DNA of 43,652 nt from NCBI GenBank assembly GCA_900548875.1, contig URMA01000021.1, forward strand, positions 1 through 43,652, written 5' to 3'. The notes under the pieces were generated by a model. The model was not told the DNA's origin and did not search any database. It saw only the letters and a program-made list of their open reading frames with translations. This document shows, piece after piece, positions 26,204 to 34,761 of the stretch (position 1 is the first letter of the stretch; each line of letters opens with the position of its first letter). The translations under genes and the position numbers were made by a program. Source of the DNA: an uncultured Porphyromonadaceae bacterium. Lineage in GTDB: Bacteria; Bacteroidota; Bacteroidia; Bacteroidales; Muribaculaceae.

Positions 26204-27056
26204 TACATGTGCTATCCTGCTTCTCGCAGCCGCCATTTCTGCCACATCATGCGGAAACAGCAAATCGGAAAGCCAGGAAAACGCGGAGGATATCCTGTCG
26301 GAAGCCCAGGCTCTTTACGACAGTGGAAAATATGTGGAAGCCATCGGAACCATCGATTCATTGATGAAAAAATTCCCGGGCATAATCGATGTGCAGCGAC
26401 AGGCCATGCACCTCAAAACTCTGGTTGTGGAGAAACAGACGATACTTGACAGTATTGCAAACGACAGTGCTATCGTCGCCAACAAACAAATTGTCGACTC
26501 ACTCGCAAACAATTTCAAATATGTAAAAACGGCCGATATGGTAGAAGGCTATTACGTATCTAAGAAAGTCAGCAATGACAATCTGACAAAACGGACCAAC
26601 ATTGAAGCACGCATCAATGATTTTGGCGACATCTACCTGATTTCTTCTCTCTATGGGAAAAACATCAAGCACACACGACTCCGTGCCATGGCTGGTGACT
26701 CAACTGTTGAAACCGAAGCTGTTCCTTATGACAAGGCACGCAACTACCGATTTAAAGACGGAGGAACGACAGTTGAAATGGTCACATTCAGAAAAGCCGA
26801 CTGCGACACCCTCTGCCAATTCATTGCCGACAATGCCGCAAAAGAGATAAAGCTGGAATTTGTAGGCAATAAGAAATACTCATATACCCTACCTCAGAAC
26901 ACCAAAAGTCTGATTGCCGAAACCTACACGTTTGCCACTCATAAAGCGCAATTGAAGAAAGCGGAGGACTTACGACTCTACTATATGAAAAAGCTGCAAA
27001 TCACGCGCAAACAATCACGACAAACGGCGACAAACATGAAAGGTGACGCCCAATAA
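26184..27056 (+). CDS. Lipoprotein of unknown function with TPR-like N-terminal region
   Basis: 290 aa. A signal peptide (LLLAAAISATS) precedes a probable lipobox cysteine at residue 23, so it should be membrane-anchored. Residues 35-80 look like one or two tetratricopeptide-type helices (SEAQALYDSGKYVEAIGTID SLMKKFPG pattern, split here by a space). The rest is a mixed region with strands and no motif I recognise, ending in a Lys/Gln-rich tail. Its ATG lies 20 nt inside the 3' end of the Rel gene in another frame, so it is co-transcribed and perhaps translationally coupled. Whether the pairing reflects function is unknown. Confidence 0.8.
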   Translation: MFKGLTNTCAILLLAAAISATSCGNSKSESQENAEDILSEAQALYDSGKYVEAIGTIDSLMKKFPGIIDVQRQAMHLKTLVVEKQTILDSIANDSAIVANKQIVDSLANNFKYVKTADMVEGYYVSKKVSNDNLTKRTNIEARINDFGDIYLISSLYGKNIKHTRLRAMAGDSTVETEAVPYDKARNYRFKDGGTTVEMVTFRKADCDTLCQFIADNAAKEIKLEFVGNKKYSYTLPQNTKSLIAETYTFATHKAQLKKAEDLRLYYMKKLQITRKQSRQTATNMKGDAQ

Positions 27057-27082
27057 AGGCAATAAACTGATACAAATAAACG

Positions 27083-27121
27083 AGAGGCATACATTGACAG
27101 AATTCCATCATGTATGCCTCT
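27083..27121. terminator. Bidirectional terminator between the lipoprotein gene and lpxA
   Basis: A perfect 12-bp stem (27083-27094 and 27110-27121) with a 15-nt loop between convergent genes. The T-run on either side is short. Confidence 0.7.
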
Positions 27122-27147
27122 TGTTATATCGTTTCAATCAATGAGTC

Positions 27148-27924
27148 CTATACGTAACCTTTAATAATACCACGTTGAGAATTACGAACGAACATTATAA
27201 TTTCATCACGTTCCTTAGTTGCCGGGAGTTCCGCTTCAATCCGCTCAACAGCATCACTGTTATTATATCCGGACAAATACAAGTATCTGTAAATTTCCTG
27301 AATGTCGCGTATCTGTTCGTTCGTGAAGCTACGACGACGCAAACCAATTGAATTAATTCCGGCATAAGCAATAGGTTCACGACCAGCCTTCACATAAGGC
27401 GGGATATCCTTATTCACCAATGCACCTCCCTGAATCATTACATGTGGTCCGATATGACAGAACTGATGAATCAACGTACCGCCTCCAATTACAGCAAAAT
27501 TATCAATCTGCACTTCGCCTGCCACCTGTGTAGCATTTGAAATAATTACATTGTCACCGACAACGCAGTCGTGAGCAATGTGAGAATAAGCCATAATCAA
27601 ACAGTTGTTGCCGACAACAGTCTTTCCTTTGGCGGCTGTTCCTCGATTGACAGTAACACATTCACGCAGCGTCGTATTGTCGCCGATAATCGCCAGCGTA
27701 TCCTCTCCCTTGAATTTAAGGTCTTGAGGAATCGCACCAATAACAGCTCCCGGAAAGATATTGCAGTTCTTACCAATACGTGCGCCTTCAAGAATAGTCA
27801 CGTTACTTGCAATTCTCGTACCTTCGCCAATCTCTACATTTCTGTCAATTGTGACAAAAGGATCAATAACCACGCTAGGATGAATCTTAGCGTCTGGATG
27901 TATGTATGCTAATGGTTGTTTCAT
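27148..27924 (-). CDS. lpxA: UDP-N-acetylglucosamine acyltransferase
   Basis: First committed step of lipid A synthesis: 3-O-acylation of UDP-GlcNAc from hydroxyacyl-ACP. The 258-aa length matches LpxA (about 255-265). A left-handed beta-helix of hexapeptide repeats spans about residues 8-190 (HPSVVIDPFVTI, NVEIGEGTRI, ARIGKNCNIF...). The catalytic His region is IMAYSHIAHDCVVGDN, and GINSIGLRRR starts the C-terminal helical part. It is the last gene of lpxD-lpxC/fabZ-lpxA, 3 nt after the fusion gene. Both lpxA and the fused fabZ use hydroxyacyl-ACP, which fits the shared operon. Confidence 0.97.
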   Translation of the reverse strand: MKQPLAYIHPDAKIHPSVVIDPFVTIDRNVEIGEGTRIASNVTILEGARIGKNCNIFPGAVIGAIPQDLKFKGEDTLAIIGDNTTLRECVTVNRGTAAKGKTVVGNNCLIMAYSHIAHDCVVGDNVIISNATQVAGEVQIDNFAVIGGGTLIHQFCHIGPHVMIQGGALVNKDIPPYVKAGREPIAYAGINSIGLRRRSFTNEQIRDIQEIYRYLYLSGYNNSDAVERIEAELPATKERDEIIMFVRNSQRGIIKGYV

Positions 27925-27927
27925 CTT

Positions 27928-29310
27928 TTACTTGTTTTTAATAATCTGTGCCATAAATTCCGCTTCCGAAACAATCTTGTCACCAACGAAAGCGTATCCC
28001 TTCATATTGGCACAGCCTCGGCGAAGTTCTGTCATAAATGACACATGGAAAATCAATGTATCGCCCGGAACAACTTTCTGACGGAACTTAACATTATCAA
28101 TTTTCATAAAATATGTCGAATAACGCTCCGGTTCATCAACAGCACTCAAAACCAGCAAACCCGCAGTCTGAGCCATAGCCTCCACTTGAAGGACGCCCGG
28201 CATAACAGGTTCTGAAGGGAAATGTCCCTGGAAGAACGGTTCGTTGCCAGACACATTTTTAACTCCGACAATATGCTTGTCCGATTTTTCAATAATCTTG
28301 TCAACCAGCAAGAACGGATAACGGTGAGGAAGAAGTTCACGGATACGGTTGACGTCCATCAACGGAGCCTTGTTCGGATCGTAAATAGGCGGCTGCACAT
28401 CCTGACGCTTCAACTCACGACGTACTTTCTTTGAGAAAGTCGTATTAATTTTATGCCCCGGACAATTTGCAATGATACGACCTTGCACACGGCGGCCAAT
28501 CAAAGCCACATCGCCGACAACGTCCAACAATTTATGGCGAGCCGGTTCGTTCTTATAGGTCAACTCATCCGTATTGATAATACCGAATTCCGAAACTTTT
28601 TTTCTCGGCACATTCATCATATCAGCGATACGGTCAAGTTCAGTCTGAGCTATAGGCGTATCGTAAATGACAATGGCATTCTCCAAGTCACCGCCTTTAA
28701 TCAGGTTGTGCTTTACAAGTTCTTCTATTTCACGGACAAAGACAAAAGTTCTGCTGGATGCAATCTGCGACTTGAAATCGTCCAACGTATCCAATGTAGC
28801 GAATTGATTGGACAAAACGACCGAATTAAATTCAATCATGACATCAACGCAGAAATCATTGTCAGGAATCACGCAGATGGAAGCTCCCGTTTCATCATCC
28901 TTGACAATCGTACGATGTCTTACCACGTACACCTGAGCATCTTCCGTCTGTTCGACAACTCCTACTTCTTCTATCTTTTCACAGAATATTTTTGCACTTC
29001 CATCGAGAATAGGAACCTCGGGACCGTTCACTTCAATCAAACAGTTGTCAACGCCAGCGGCAAAAAGAGCAGCCAAGCAATGTTCCACCGTACAGACCTT
29101 AACGTCACCCACCGCAATAACCGTACCGCGGCAAGTGTCAACAACATTCTCGGCAACAGCCTCAATAGGTGCAGCCCCTTCAATATCTGTTCTCAAGAAC
29201 TTGCGGCCGAAGTTTTCAGGAGCAGGTTTGAAAGTCGCTTCTATTTCAAGACCCGTGTGTAACCCTTTTCCTTTAACTACAAATGCGTCTTTTAACGTAC
29301 ACTGTTTCAT
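27928..29310 (-). CDS. lpxC-fabZ: Fused LpxC deacetylase and FabZ dehydratase
   Basis: One 460-aa polypeptide with two enzymes, an arrangement typical of Bacteroidota. Residues 1-305 are LpxC, the zinc-dependent UDP-3-O-acyl-GlcNAc deacetylase. Its zinc ligands are His77 (VEHCLAAL), His259 and Asp263 (RHKLLDVVGD), and its likely general base/electrostatic His is His286 (CPGHKIN). Residues 318-460 are FabZ, the 3-hydroxyacyl-ACP dehydratase of fatty acid elongation, with LPHRYPFLLVDK, His363 in GHFPSEPVMPG and Glu377 in QVEAMAQT. The two activities compete for the same hydroxyacyl-ACP pool, so the fusion may balance lipid A and phospholipid synthesis (inference). Spaced 4 nt from lpxD and 3 nt from lpxA. 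Confidence 0.97.
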   Translation of the reverse strand: MKQCTLKDAFVVKGKGLHTGLEIEATFKPAPENFGRKFLRTDIEGAAPIEAVAENVVDTCRGTVIAVGDVKVCTVEHCLAALFAAGVDNCLIEVNGPEVPILDGSAKIFCEKIEEVGVVEQTEDAQVYVVRHRTIVKDDETGASICVIPDNDFCVDVMIEFNSVVLSNQFATLDTLDDFKSQIASSRTFVFVREIEELVKHNLIKGGDLENAIVIYDTPIAQTELDRIADMMNVPRKKVSEFGIINTDELTYKNEPARHKLLDVVGDVALIGRRVQGRIIANCPGHKINTTFSKKVRRELKRQDVQPPIYDPNKAPLMDVNRIRELLPHRYPFLLVDKIIEKSDKHIVGVKNVSGNEPFFQGHFPSEPVMPGVLQVEAMAQTAGLLVLSAVDEPERYSTYFMKIDNVKFRQKVVPGDTLIFHVSFMTELRRGCANMKGYAFVGDKIVSEAEFMAQIIKNK

Positions 29311-29314
29311 ATAT

Positions 29315-30355
29315 CTATTCTTTATTATTATTTTTTATATTGTCAACTTCTTTCTTCAACTGGTTGAATTCAGCATAGAAATCGCCCAATTTTCGCAAAT
29401 AGGCAGTCTGTTTCATAAAGCCTCGACCCTCAACAGCCGGATAGCCCATGAACACTTTTCCTGAAGCTATATTTGACTGTACTCCTGACTGAGCACCAAA
29501 CTGGTTATTGTCACCGATATTAAGATGGCCGGCAAAGCCTACCTGACCACCAATCATGTTGTGTTTTCCGATTTTCGTGGAACCGGCCACTCCCGTCTGT
29601 GCAGCAATTACCGTATTCTCACCAATCTCAACATTATGGGCAATTTGAATCAAATTGTCCAATTTGACACCCTTTCGGATAAAAGTAGAACCCATCGTCG
29701 CACGATCGACAACCGTATTGGCTCCAATTTCCACATTATCTTCAATTACGACATTGCCGATTTGCGCAATTTTATCGTAGCCTCCGTTATGTGGGGCAAA
29801 CCCGAAACCATCACTACCGACAACAACGCCTGAATGTAAAATACAATGATTGCCAATGACACAATCCTGATATATTTTTACACCCGCATAAAGACAAGTT
29901 CCATCACCGATCGTCACATTATCACCCACATAACATTGAGGATAAATCTTAACGCCACTACCCAAACGGACGTTTTTACCGATATAGGCAAAAGCACCGA
30001 TATAGGCATCCTCCGGAACTTCTACTCCTTCTGAGACGAAAACCGGCTGTTCAACCCCCTTCTTTTCCGGCATCGTCTTACTTACAAGACTCAATAGGAA
30101 TGCCAATGTATCATAGGGATCATCCACTTTAATGAGAGTTGCCTGTATTTCATGTTCAGGTTTAAAATCACGCCGAACCAATACGACGGAAGCACGTGTC
30201 TCATAGATATAATGCGTATATTTAGGGTTTGCAAGAAAAGTCAACGATCCTTGCTCCGCTTCTTCAATCTTCGAGTATGTACTGACAATCACGGACGGGT
30301 TACCCACCACTTCTCCTTTTACCATGTCAGCCAACTGTAAAGCTGTTAGTTTCAT
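29315..30355 (-). CDS. lpxD: UDP-3-O-(3-hydroxyacyl)glucosamine N-acyltransferase
   Basis: Third step of lipid A synthesis: N-acylation of UDP-3-O-acyl-GlcN. The 346-aa protein has an N-terminal uridine-binding domain (about 1-100, with the LTFLANPKYTHYIYET motif), a left-handed beta-helix of hexapeptide repeats (about 105-290) and a C-terminal helix (KLGDFYAEFNQLKKEVDNIK). The catalytic His region is IQIAHNVEIGENTVI. Length is normal (about 340-350). It is the first gene of the lpx operon, with a full promoter 23 nt upstream. Confidence 0.97.
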   Translation of the reverse strand: MKLTALQLADMVKGEVVGNPSVIVSTYSKIEEAEQGSLTFLANPKYTHYIYETRASVVLVRRDFKPEHEIQATLIKVDDPYDTLAFLLSLVSKTMPEKKGVEQPVFVSEGVEVPEDAYIGAFAYIGKNVRLGSGVKIYPQCYVGDNVTIGDGTCLYAGVKIYQDCVIGNHCILHSGVVVGSDGFGFAPHNGGYDKIAQIGNVVIEDNVEIGANTVVDRATMGSTFIRKGVKLDNLIQIAHNVEIGENTVIAAQTGVAGSTKIGKHNMIGGQVGFAGHLNIGDNNQFGAQSGVQSNIASGKVFMGYPAVEGRGFMKQTAYLRKLGDFYAEFNQLKKEVDNIKNNNKE

Positions 30356-30378
30356 CTATTTTTCTACAAATTTATCCG

Positions 30379-30410
30379 CAAAGTTATTATTTTTTTATGT
30401 TTAACTCAAA
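30379..30410 (-). promoter_or_regulatory. Promoter of the lpxD-lpxC/fabZ-lpxA operon
   Basis: On the minus strand: TTTG at 30410-30407, 20-nt spacer, TAACTTTG at 30386-30379. Both boxes match the consensus, 23 nt before the lpxD ATG. Confidence 0.75.
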
Positions 30411-30512
30411 TTTCTATAAAGAAAGATGCAAATTTAGACCATCAAACTGCACAAAAGAAGCCCTTTGTGCAATTTTTCACATTCTTTTTTACACATTAAT
30501 CAATTAAATGAC

Positions 30513-30520
30513 TACTTTTG
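30513..30520 (+). promoter_or_regulatory. -7 box of the serine palmitoyltransferase gene; decides its start
   Basis: TACTTTTG matches TAnnTTTG. It lies downstream of the longest possible start (30465), which would therefore not be transcribed. The ATG at 30573 is 52 nt further on. Confidence 0.65.
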
Positions 30521-30572
30521 CATGCCAATACAGAAACATTTTGTGAATTTAACTTTAAACATCCATAAGCGT

Positions 30573-31760
30573 ATGAAGCTATTACAAGCGAAACTGGCTA
30601 AGTATGACGCACCGCAAAAAGCTAAGGCAGCAGGCGTATATCCGTATTTCAGAAAAATCGAAAGCGAACAGGATACGGAAGTTTATATTAACGGCCGTAA
30701 AGTATTAATGTTTGGTTCTAATAGTTATTTAGGACTCACTAACCACCCTAAAGTCATTGAAGCTGCTGTAGCAGCAACAAAAAAATACGGTACCGGTTGT
30801 GCCGGTTCTCGTTTTTTAAATGGTACACTTGACATTCACGTTGCACTTGAAAACCGACTTGCAAAATTTGTAGGCAAAGAAGAAGCCATTATCTATTCAA
30901 CCGGTTTCCAAGTTAATTTAGGCGTAGCCTCTTGTCTTACAGGTCGTGAAGACTATATTCTCTGGGACGAACTGGATCACGCCTCAATCATCGAAGGATG
31001 CCGACTTTCATTCTCTCAAAAAATCAAATACAAACACAACAACATGGAGAGTCTGGAAGAAAAATTAAAAATGTGTGACCCTGATAAAATAAAACTCATC
31101 ATTACTGATGGTGTATTCTCCATGGAAGGCGACGTTGCCAATCTCCCTGAAATCGTTCGTCTTGCAAAACAGTATAATGCTGCTGTCTATGTTGACGAAG
31201 CACATGGTGTTGGCGTATTCGGAAGAAACGGTCGTGGAACTTGCGACCATTTTGGGGTTACTAAGGATGTTGACGTGATTATGGGAACATTCAGCAAATC
31301 ATTCGCATCGCTGGGTGGATTTGTTGCTACGGACTCTATCACGGCCAACTACCTCCGTCACAATTCCCGTTCCTACATTTTCAGTGCAAGTATCACTCCG
31401 GCATCAACAGCCGCAGTAAATGCCGCTCTCGACATTATGGAAAGTGAACCGGAACGTATCGAGCACTTGTGGAAAGTTACCAACTATGCATTGGAAGGCT
31501 TCCGCAATATCGGATGTGAAATCGGCAATACCTCTACTCCAATTATTCCGCTGTTCATTCGCGACAACGACAAAACTTTCGCCATCACCCGCGACCTTCT
31601 TGAAGAAGGCATCTTTGTCAATCCGGTGGTATCGCCTGCCGTACCGTCGCACGACACTCTTATCCGCTTTAGCCTGATGGCTACACACACTATCGAACAA
31701 GTGGATATTGCACTGGACAAAATCGGTAAAATTTTCCGCAAATATGATGTCATAAAATAA
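30573..31760 (+). CDS. spt: Serine palmitoyltransferase (sphingolipid synthesis)
   Basis: A PLP enzyme of the alpha-oxoamine synthase family that condenses L-serine with an acyl-CoA (or acyl-ACP) to 3-ketosphinganine, the first step of sphingolipid synthesis. From the ATG at 30573 it is 395 aa. Key residues: His136 stacking on PLP (DELDHASI), Asp208 and His211 (DEAHGVGVFG), and the Schiff-base Lys242 in GTFSKSFAS. The N-terminus MKLLQAKLAKYDAPQKAKAAG and the block SRFLNGTLDIH resemble Bacteroides serine palmitoyltransferase more than KBL or BioF, based on my memory of that protein. KBL/BioF is the main alternative. Divergent from the lpx operon, followed by a strong terminator. Confidence 0.85.
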   Translation: MKLLQAKLAKYDAPQKAKAAGVYPYFRKIESEQDTEVYINGRKVLMFGSNSYLGLTNHPKVIEAAVAATKKYGTGCAGSRFLNGTLDIHVALENRLAKFVGKEEAIIYSTGFQVNLGVASCLTGREDYILWDELDHASIIEGCRLSFSQKIKYKHNNMESLEEKLKMCDPDKIKLIITDGVFSMEGDVANLPEIVRLAKQYNAAVYVDEAHGVGVFGRNGRGTCDHFGVTKDVDVIMGTFSKSFASLGGFVATDSITANYLRHNSRSYIFSASITPASTAAVNAALDIMESEPERIEHLWKVTNYALEGFRNIGCEIGNTSTPIIPLFIRDNDKTFAITRDLLEEGIFVNPVVSPAVPSHDTLIRFSLMATHTIEQVDIALDKIGKIFRKYDVIK

Positions 31761-31780
31761 TCATTGCGGATACGCGATAT

Positions 31781-31825
31781 AAAAATGAGGAGGCAGTTTA
31801 ATTTTATTCTGTCTCCTCATTTTTT
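31781..31825 (+). terminator. Rho-independent terminator of spt
   Basis: A 16-bp stem with one G·T pair (31781-31796 and 31809-31824), a 12-nt loop and a T-run. Confidence 0.9.
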
Positions 31826-31865
31826 CTTTAACTCAAACCCTTTTCATCGACAATATTCGGAATAA

Positions 31866-31900
31866 AAAAATCCCAAGAAGGACACCTTCTCGGAATTTTT
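31866..31900 (-). terminator. Rho-independent terminator of proS
   Basis: Arms 31866-31881 and 31885-31900 pair over 16 positions with two wobble or mismatched pairs; on the minus strand the stem runs into T residues. It lies 25 nt beyond the proS stop. Confidence 0.75.
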
Positions 31901-31925
31901 ACTATTGAATTTTAATTTATATGCA

Positions 31926-33407
31926 TTAATAATTACGGGCGAAAATCACACGCTGCGCGGACGGTTTGCCGGTAACCATACATTTACCTGGAGTCTTGTC
32001 ACCATTCAATGGAATACAGCGTATAGTGGCTTTCGTTTCTTCTTTTACACGCTCTTCTGTTTCTGTCGTTCCGTCCCAGTGAGCAAGAATAAAGCCACCT
32101 TCCTCTATTTTCTCCTTGAACTCATCATAGGTATCCACTTCAATAATGCGAGAATTTCGATAATTCAGTGCTTTTGTATAGATATTGCTCTGAATATCCT
32201 CCAACAACTTGGCAACGTATTCTGCGATACCGTCCAAAGATGCAGATGATTTTTCCAATGTGTCACGACGCATGACTTCCACTGTGTTGTTTTCCAAATC
32301 ACGGGCACCAATTGCCAAACGAACTGGCACACCCTTCAATTCATAGTCAGCAAACTTAAAGCCCGGACGTTTGTTGTCTGCATCGTCATACTTCACGCTG
32401 ATACCTTTCGCACGAAGCTCTGCCACAATCGGTTCAACTCTTGCCGAAACCTCAGCCAACTGTTCTGCGCTCTTATAGATAGGAATAATGACAACTTGAA
32501 TCGGAGCCAAATGCGGAGGCAAAACCAAGCCGTTGTCGTCAGAGTGAGTCATGATCAAGGCTCCCATCAAACGGGTAGAAACGCCCCACGATGTAGCCCA
32601 AACGTATTCAAGTTTGTTCTCTTTATTAATGAATTTCACATCAAATGCTTTCGCAAAATTCTGACCCAGGAAGTGGGATGTTCCGGCCTGAAGAGCTTTT
32701 CCATCCTGCATCATTGCCTCGATAGTAAATGTCTCCAAAGCACCGGCAAAACGCTCGTTGGCTGTTTTCACACCTTTGATAACCGGCACAGCCATATAAC
32801 GTTCAGCAAAGTCAGCGTAAACATTCAACATTTTGGTTGCCTCAGCCAATGCTTCCTCTTTGGTAGCATGTGCAGTATGACCTTCTTGCCACAAGAATTC
32901 AGCTGTTCTCAAGAACATGCGGGTTCTCATTTCCCAACGGAAAACATTGGCCCACTGGTTACACAGGATAGGCAGGTCACGATAGGAATGAATCCAGTTT
33001 TTATAAGTGTTCCAAATAATAGTTTCCGAAGTCGGGCGAATAATAAGCTCTTCTTCCAAACGAGCATCCGGGTCAACAACCACGCCACTACCGTCCTCGG
33101 CATTTTTCAGACGATAGTGAGTCACAACAGCGCATTCTTTTGCGAATCCCTCGACATGCTCAGCTTCTCTGCTCAAAAATGATTTCGGGATCAAAAGTGG
33201 GAAATAAGCGTTGACATGACCAGTTTCTTTAAACATTTTATCGAGTTGCTGCTGCATCTTTTCCCAGATTGCATATCCGTAAGGCTTAATCACCATACAA
33301 CCGCGAACAGCGGACTGCTCTGCCAAATCGGCCTTTACGACCAAGTCGTTATACCACTGCGAATAATTTTCGCTGCGTTTTGTCAATTCTTTTAGCTCTT
33401 TTGCCAT
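31926..33407 (-). CDS. proS: Prolyl-tRNA synthetase, archaeal/eukaryote type
   Basis: Charges tRNA-Pro. The 493-aa length, lack of the ~180-aa bacterial editing insertion, and presence of the extra C-terminal domain (from about residue 400, ending FARNY) place it in the type-3 group also used by archaea and eukaryotes and common in Bacteroidota. Class II motif 2 is visible in NVFRWEMRTRMFLRTAEFLW, and the proline-site TSETIIW and QEGHTAH are present. The C-terminal Tyr is characteristic of this type. It has its own promoter and terminator, so it is a single-gene transcript. Confidence 0.96.
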   Translation of the reverse strand: MAKELKELTKRSENYSQWYNDLVVKADLAEQSAVRGCMVIKPYGYAIWEKMQQQLDKMFKETGHVNAYFPLLIPKSFLSREAEHVEGFAKECAVVTHYRLKNAEDGSGVVVDPDARLEEELIIRPTSETIIWNTYKNWIHSYRDLPILCNQWANVFRWEMRTRMFLRTAEFLWQEGHTAHATKEEALAEATKMLNVYADFAERYMAVPVIKGVKTANERFAGALETFTIEAMMQDGKALQAGTSHFLGQNFAKAFDVKFINKENKLEYVWATSWGVSTRLMGALIMTHSDDNGLVLPPHLAPIQVVIIPIYKSAEQLAEVSARVEPIVAELRAKGISVKYDDADNKRPGFKFADYELKGVPVRLAIGARDLENNTVEVMRRDTLEKSSASLDGIAEYVAKLLEDIQSNIYTKALNYRNSRIIEVDTYDEFKEKIEEGGFILAHWDGTTETEERVKEETKATIRCIPLNGDKTPGKCMVTGKPSAQRVIFARNY

Positions 33408-33423
33408 TATTTTATTTTTTTTG

Positions 33424-33454
33424 CAAAGATAGTGGAAGTTGTGCTGAGTGCAAA
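33424..33454 (-). promoter_or_regulatory. proS promoter (-33 and -7 boxes)
   Basis: On the minus strand: TTTG at 33454-33451, 19-nt spacer, TATCTTTG at 33431-33424, 16 nt before the ATG. Confidence 0.75.
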
Positions 33455-33564
33455 AGATTTCCTCTCAATTTTCCACATCGCAAAACTTCTATCTTTGGTT
33501 ATAAACACAGGAATTGCCCAATGCCCCTAAAAGAAACAATCGCAATTCTCACATATTTCTATCA

Positions 33565-34338
33565 TCAATGTAACTGTCCTTTTTTTGACATGCCAATCAT
33601 TTCCAGACCCGGAACAAGATAAATTTCCAGTCTACGGTTGGATGCACGGTTATCAATCGAATTGTTAGGAAGTAACGGTTCCGATGCACCCATAGCATAA
33701 GGAATCACATAATCACTGGCAGCGGCATTCATCTGAAACCAGTCCAAAACTGAAAGCACACGGCTTTCTGTCAGCCGGTCGGTGTATTTTGCAGTACCCG
33801 TATTGTCGCTATGCATGACCAACAAAACGCGATAAAAATCCGGAATTTTCAGGAACTGCAAACATGGCTTCAACACCTTTGATGCTCTCGGACTTAATTC
33901 CACTTCATTTGGCAAAAACAACTCATCGGAAGGGATAGTAATGATGACAACTTCTCCCGAACGCATTGTTTCGACCGTATATCCAGCAACAATCATTTTT
34001 TTTGCTACCGTCAGCTGATACTCCCTAATAGCCTCTTTTTGCGAGCCCAATTTCGGAATTGACAAATTTTCATCAAGCGACATTTCATACAGCTGCTCCA
34101 ACGTATGTGTATCATTGTCGTCAGCTACCACCACTGCCCCATTCTGACTTTTCAAACTTTTTACAGTCTGGTCGTTAGCGACAGCCGCCGTATCAGCTGT
34201 CTCTGATGCTACATGCTCCGATTTGAACAAGCCACGGATAGAATCAAGTCCCTTCTGAAAAATATTCTGAGAAACACTTTCCGTTGGAATCAACCCCAAA
34301 GCAAGGGACAGAACAAGAATCAAGCCACCCCGTTTCAT
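33565..34338 (-). CDS. OmpA-family envelope protein
   Basis: 257 aa. A signal peptide (GLILVLSLALGLIPTESVS, about residues 4-23) is followed by a poorly conserved linker region (about 25-145) and a C-terminal OmpA-like domain (about 150-250). That domain has the expected order: VMHSDNTG, then DRLTESRVLSVLDWF, then GASEPLLPN and the closing ASNRRLEIYLVPG. The Asp/Arg pair that binds diaminopimelate in peptidoglycan appears kept in the helix and NRR segment. It is probably periplasmic, bridging membrane and peptidoglycan. It starts 13 nt after the acidic 108-aa gene. Confidence 0.85.
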   Translation of the reverse strand: MKRGGLILVLSLALGLIPTESVSQNIFQKGLDSIRGLFKSEHVASETADTAAVANDQTVKSLKSQNGAVVVADDNDTHTLEQLYEMSLDENLSIPKLGSQKEAIREYQLTVAKKMIVAGYTVETMRSGEVVIITIPSDELFLPNEVELSPRASKVLKPCLQFLKIPDFYRVLLVMHSDNTGTAKYTDRLTESRVLSVLDWFQMNAAASDYVIPYAMGASEPLLPNNSIDNRASNRRLEIYLVPGLEMIGMSKKGQLH

Positions 34339-34351
34339 ATTCTATCCTTTT

Positions 34352-34678
34352 TTAAAAATCGAAATCATCAATAGAATCCTCATATTCCAATTCCAGATGC
34401 ACGATGTTTTCGACATCATTCAAATCTATAGGATTTTCCTTGTCCTTTTTCAGCGACTTCTTCACAAATTCATAGAGTTCCGTTTCATCAAATTCATCAT
34501 CATCCGATTCGTCTATGTCATCCAAATCGAAATAGCCTTTATTTTCGTAAAATTCGAAAATAATATCAATAACCAGTAAAATGTCATCCTCCGAATATTT
34601 TTCAGCCACCTCCGTAGGAAGATTCGATAAGATATATTTTACGGCATCGTTTTCCTCATATGTTTTTAATTCACCCAT
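34352..34678 (-). CDS. Small highly acidic protein, unknown function
   Basis: 108 aa from the ATG at 34678; a longer frame would start at TTG (34684) and is not preferred. About a third of residues are Asp or Glu, concentrated in the stretch DLDDIDESDDDEFDETELYE and the C-terminus DVENIVHLELEYEDSIDDFD. The N-terminal half looks helical (AVKYILSNLPTEVAEKYSED). No signal peptide or metal motif. I do not recognise a family. It lies between rimM (83 nt upstream) and the OmpA-like gene (13 nt downstream), on the same strand as both. Confidence 0.75.
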   Translation of the reverse strand: MGELKTYEENDAVKYILSNLPTEVAEKYSEDDILLVIDIIFEFYENKGYFDLDDIDESDDDEFDETELYEFVKKSLKKDKENPIDLNDVENIVHLELEYEDSIDDFDF

Positions 34679-34761
34679 ATACAACGGATTTAATCAATTA
34701 ATATTTCTTTTCTAACACTTTCTTGATTTTACGACCTATCAAGGAGTTACAAACTGCTTCA

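Noticed and set aside
28453..29262. 269-codon open frame antisense to lpxC-fabZ
   Set aside because: The opposite strand encodes an unambiguous enzyme with all catalytic residues; the antisense translation is Asn/His/Phe-rich without motifs.
30465..30572. Upstream extension of serine palmitoyltransferase
   Set aside because: It includes the -7 box at 30513-30520; the family N-terminus begins at the ATG at 30573.
32496..33182. 228-codon open frame antisense to proS
   Set aside because: Shadow of a clear synthetase gene; no recognisable protein features.
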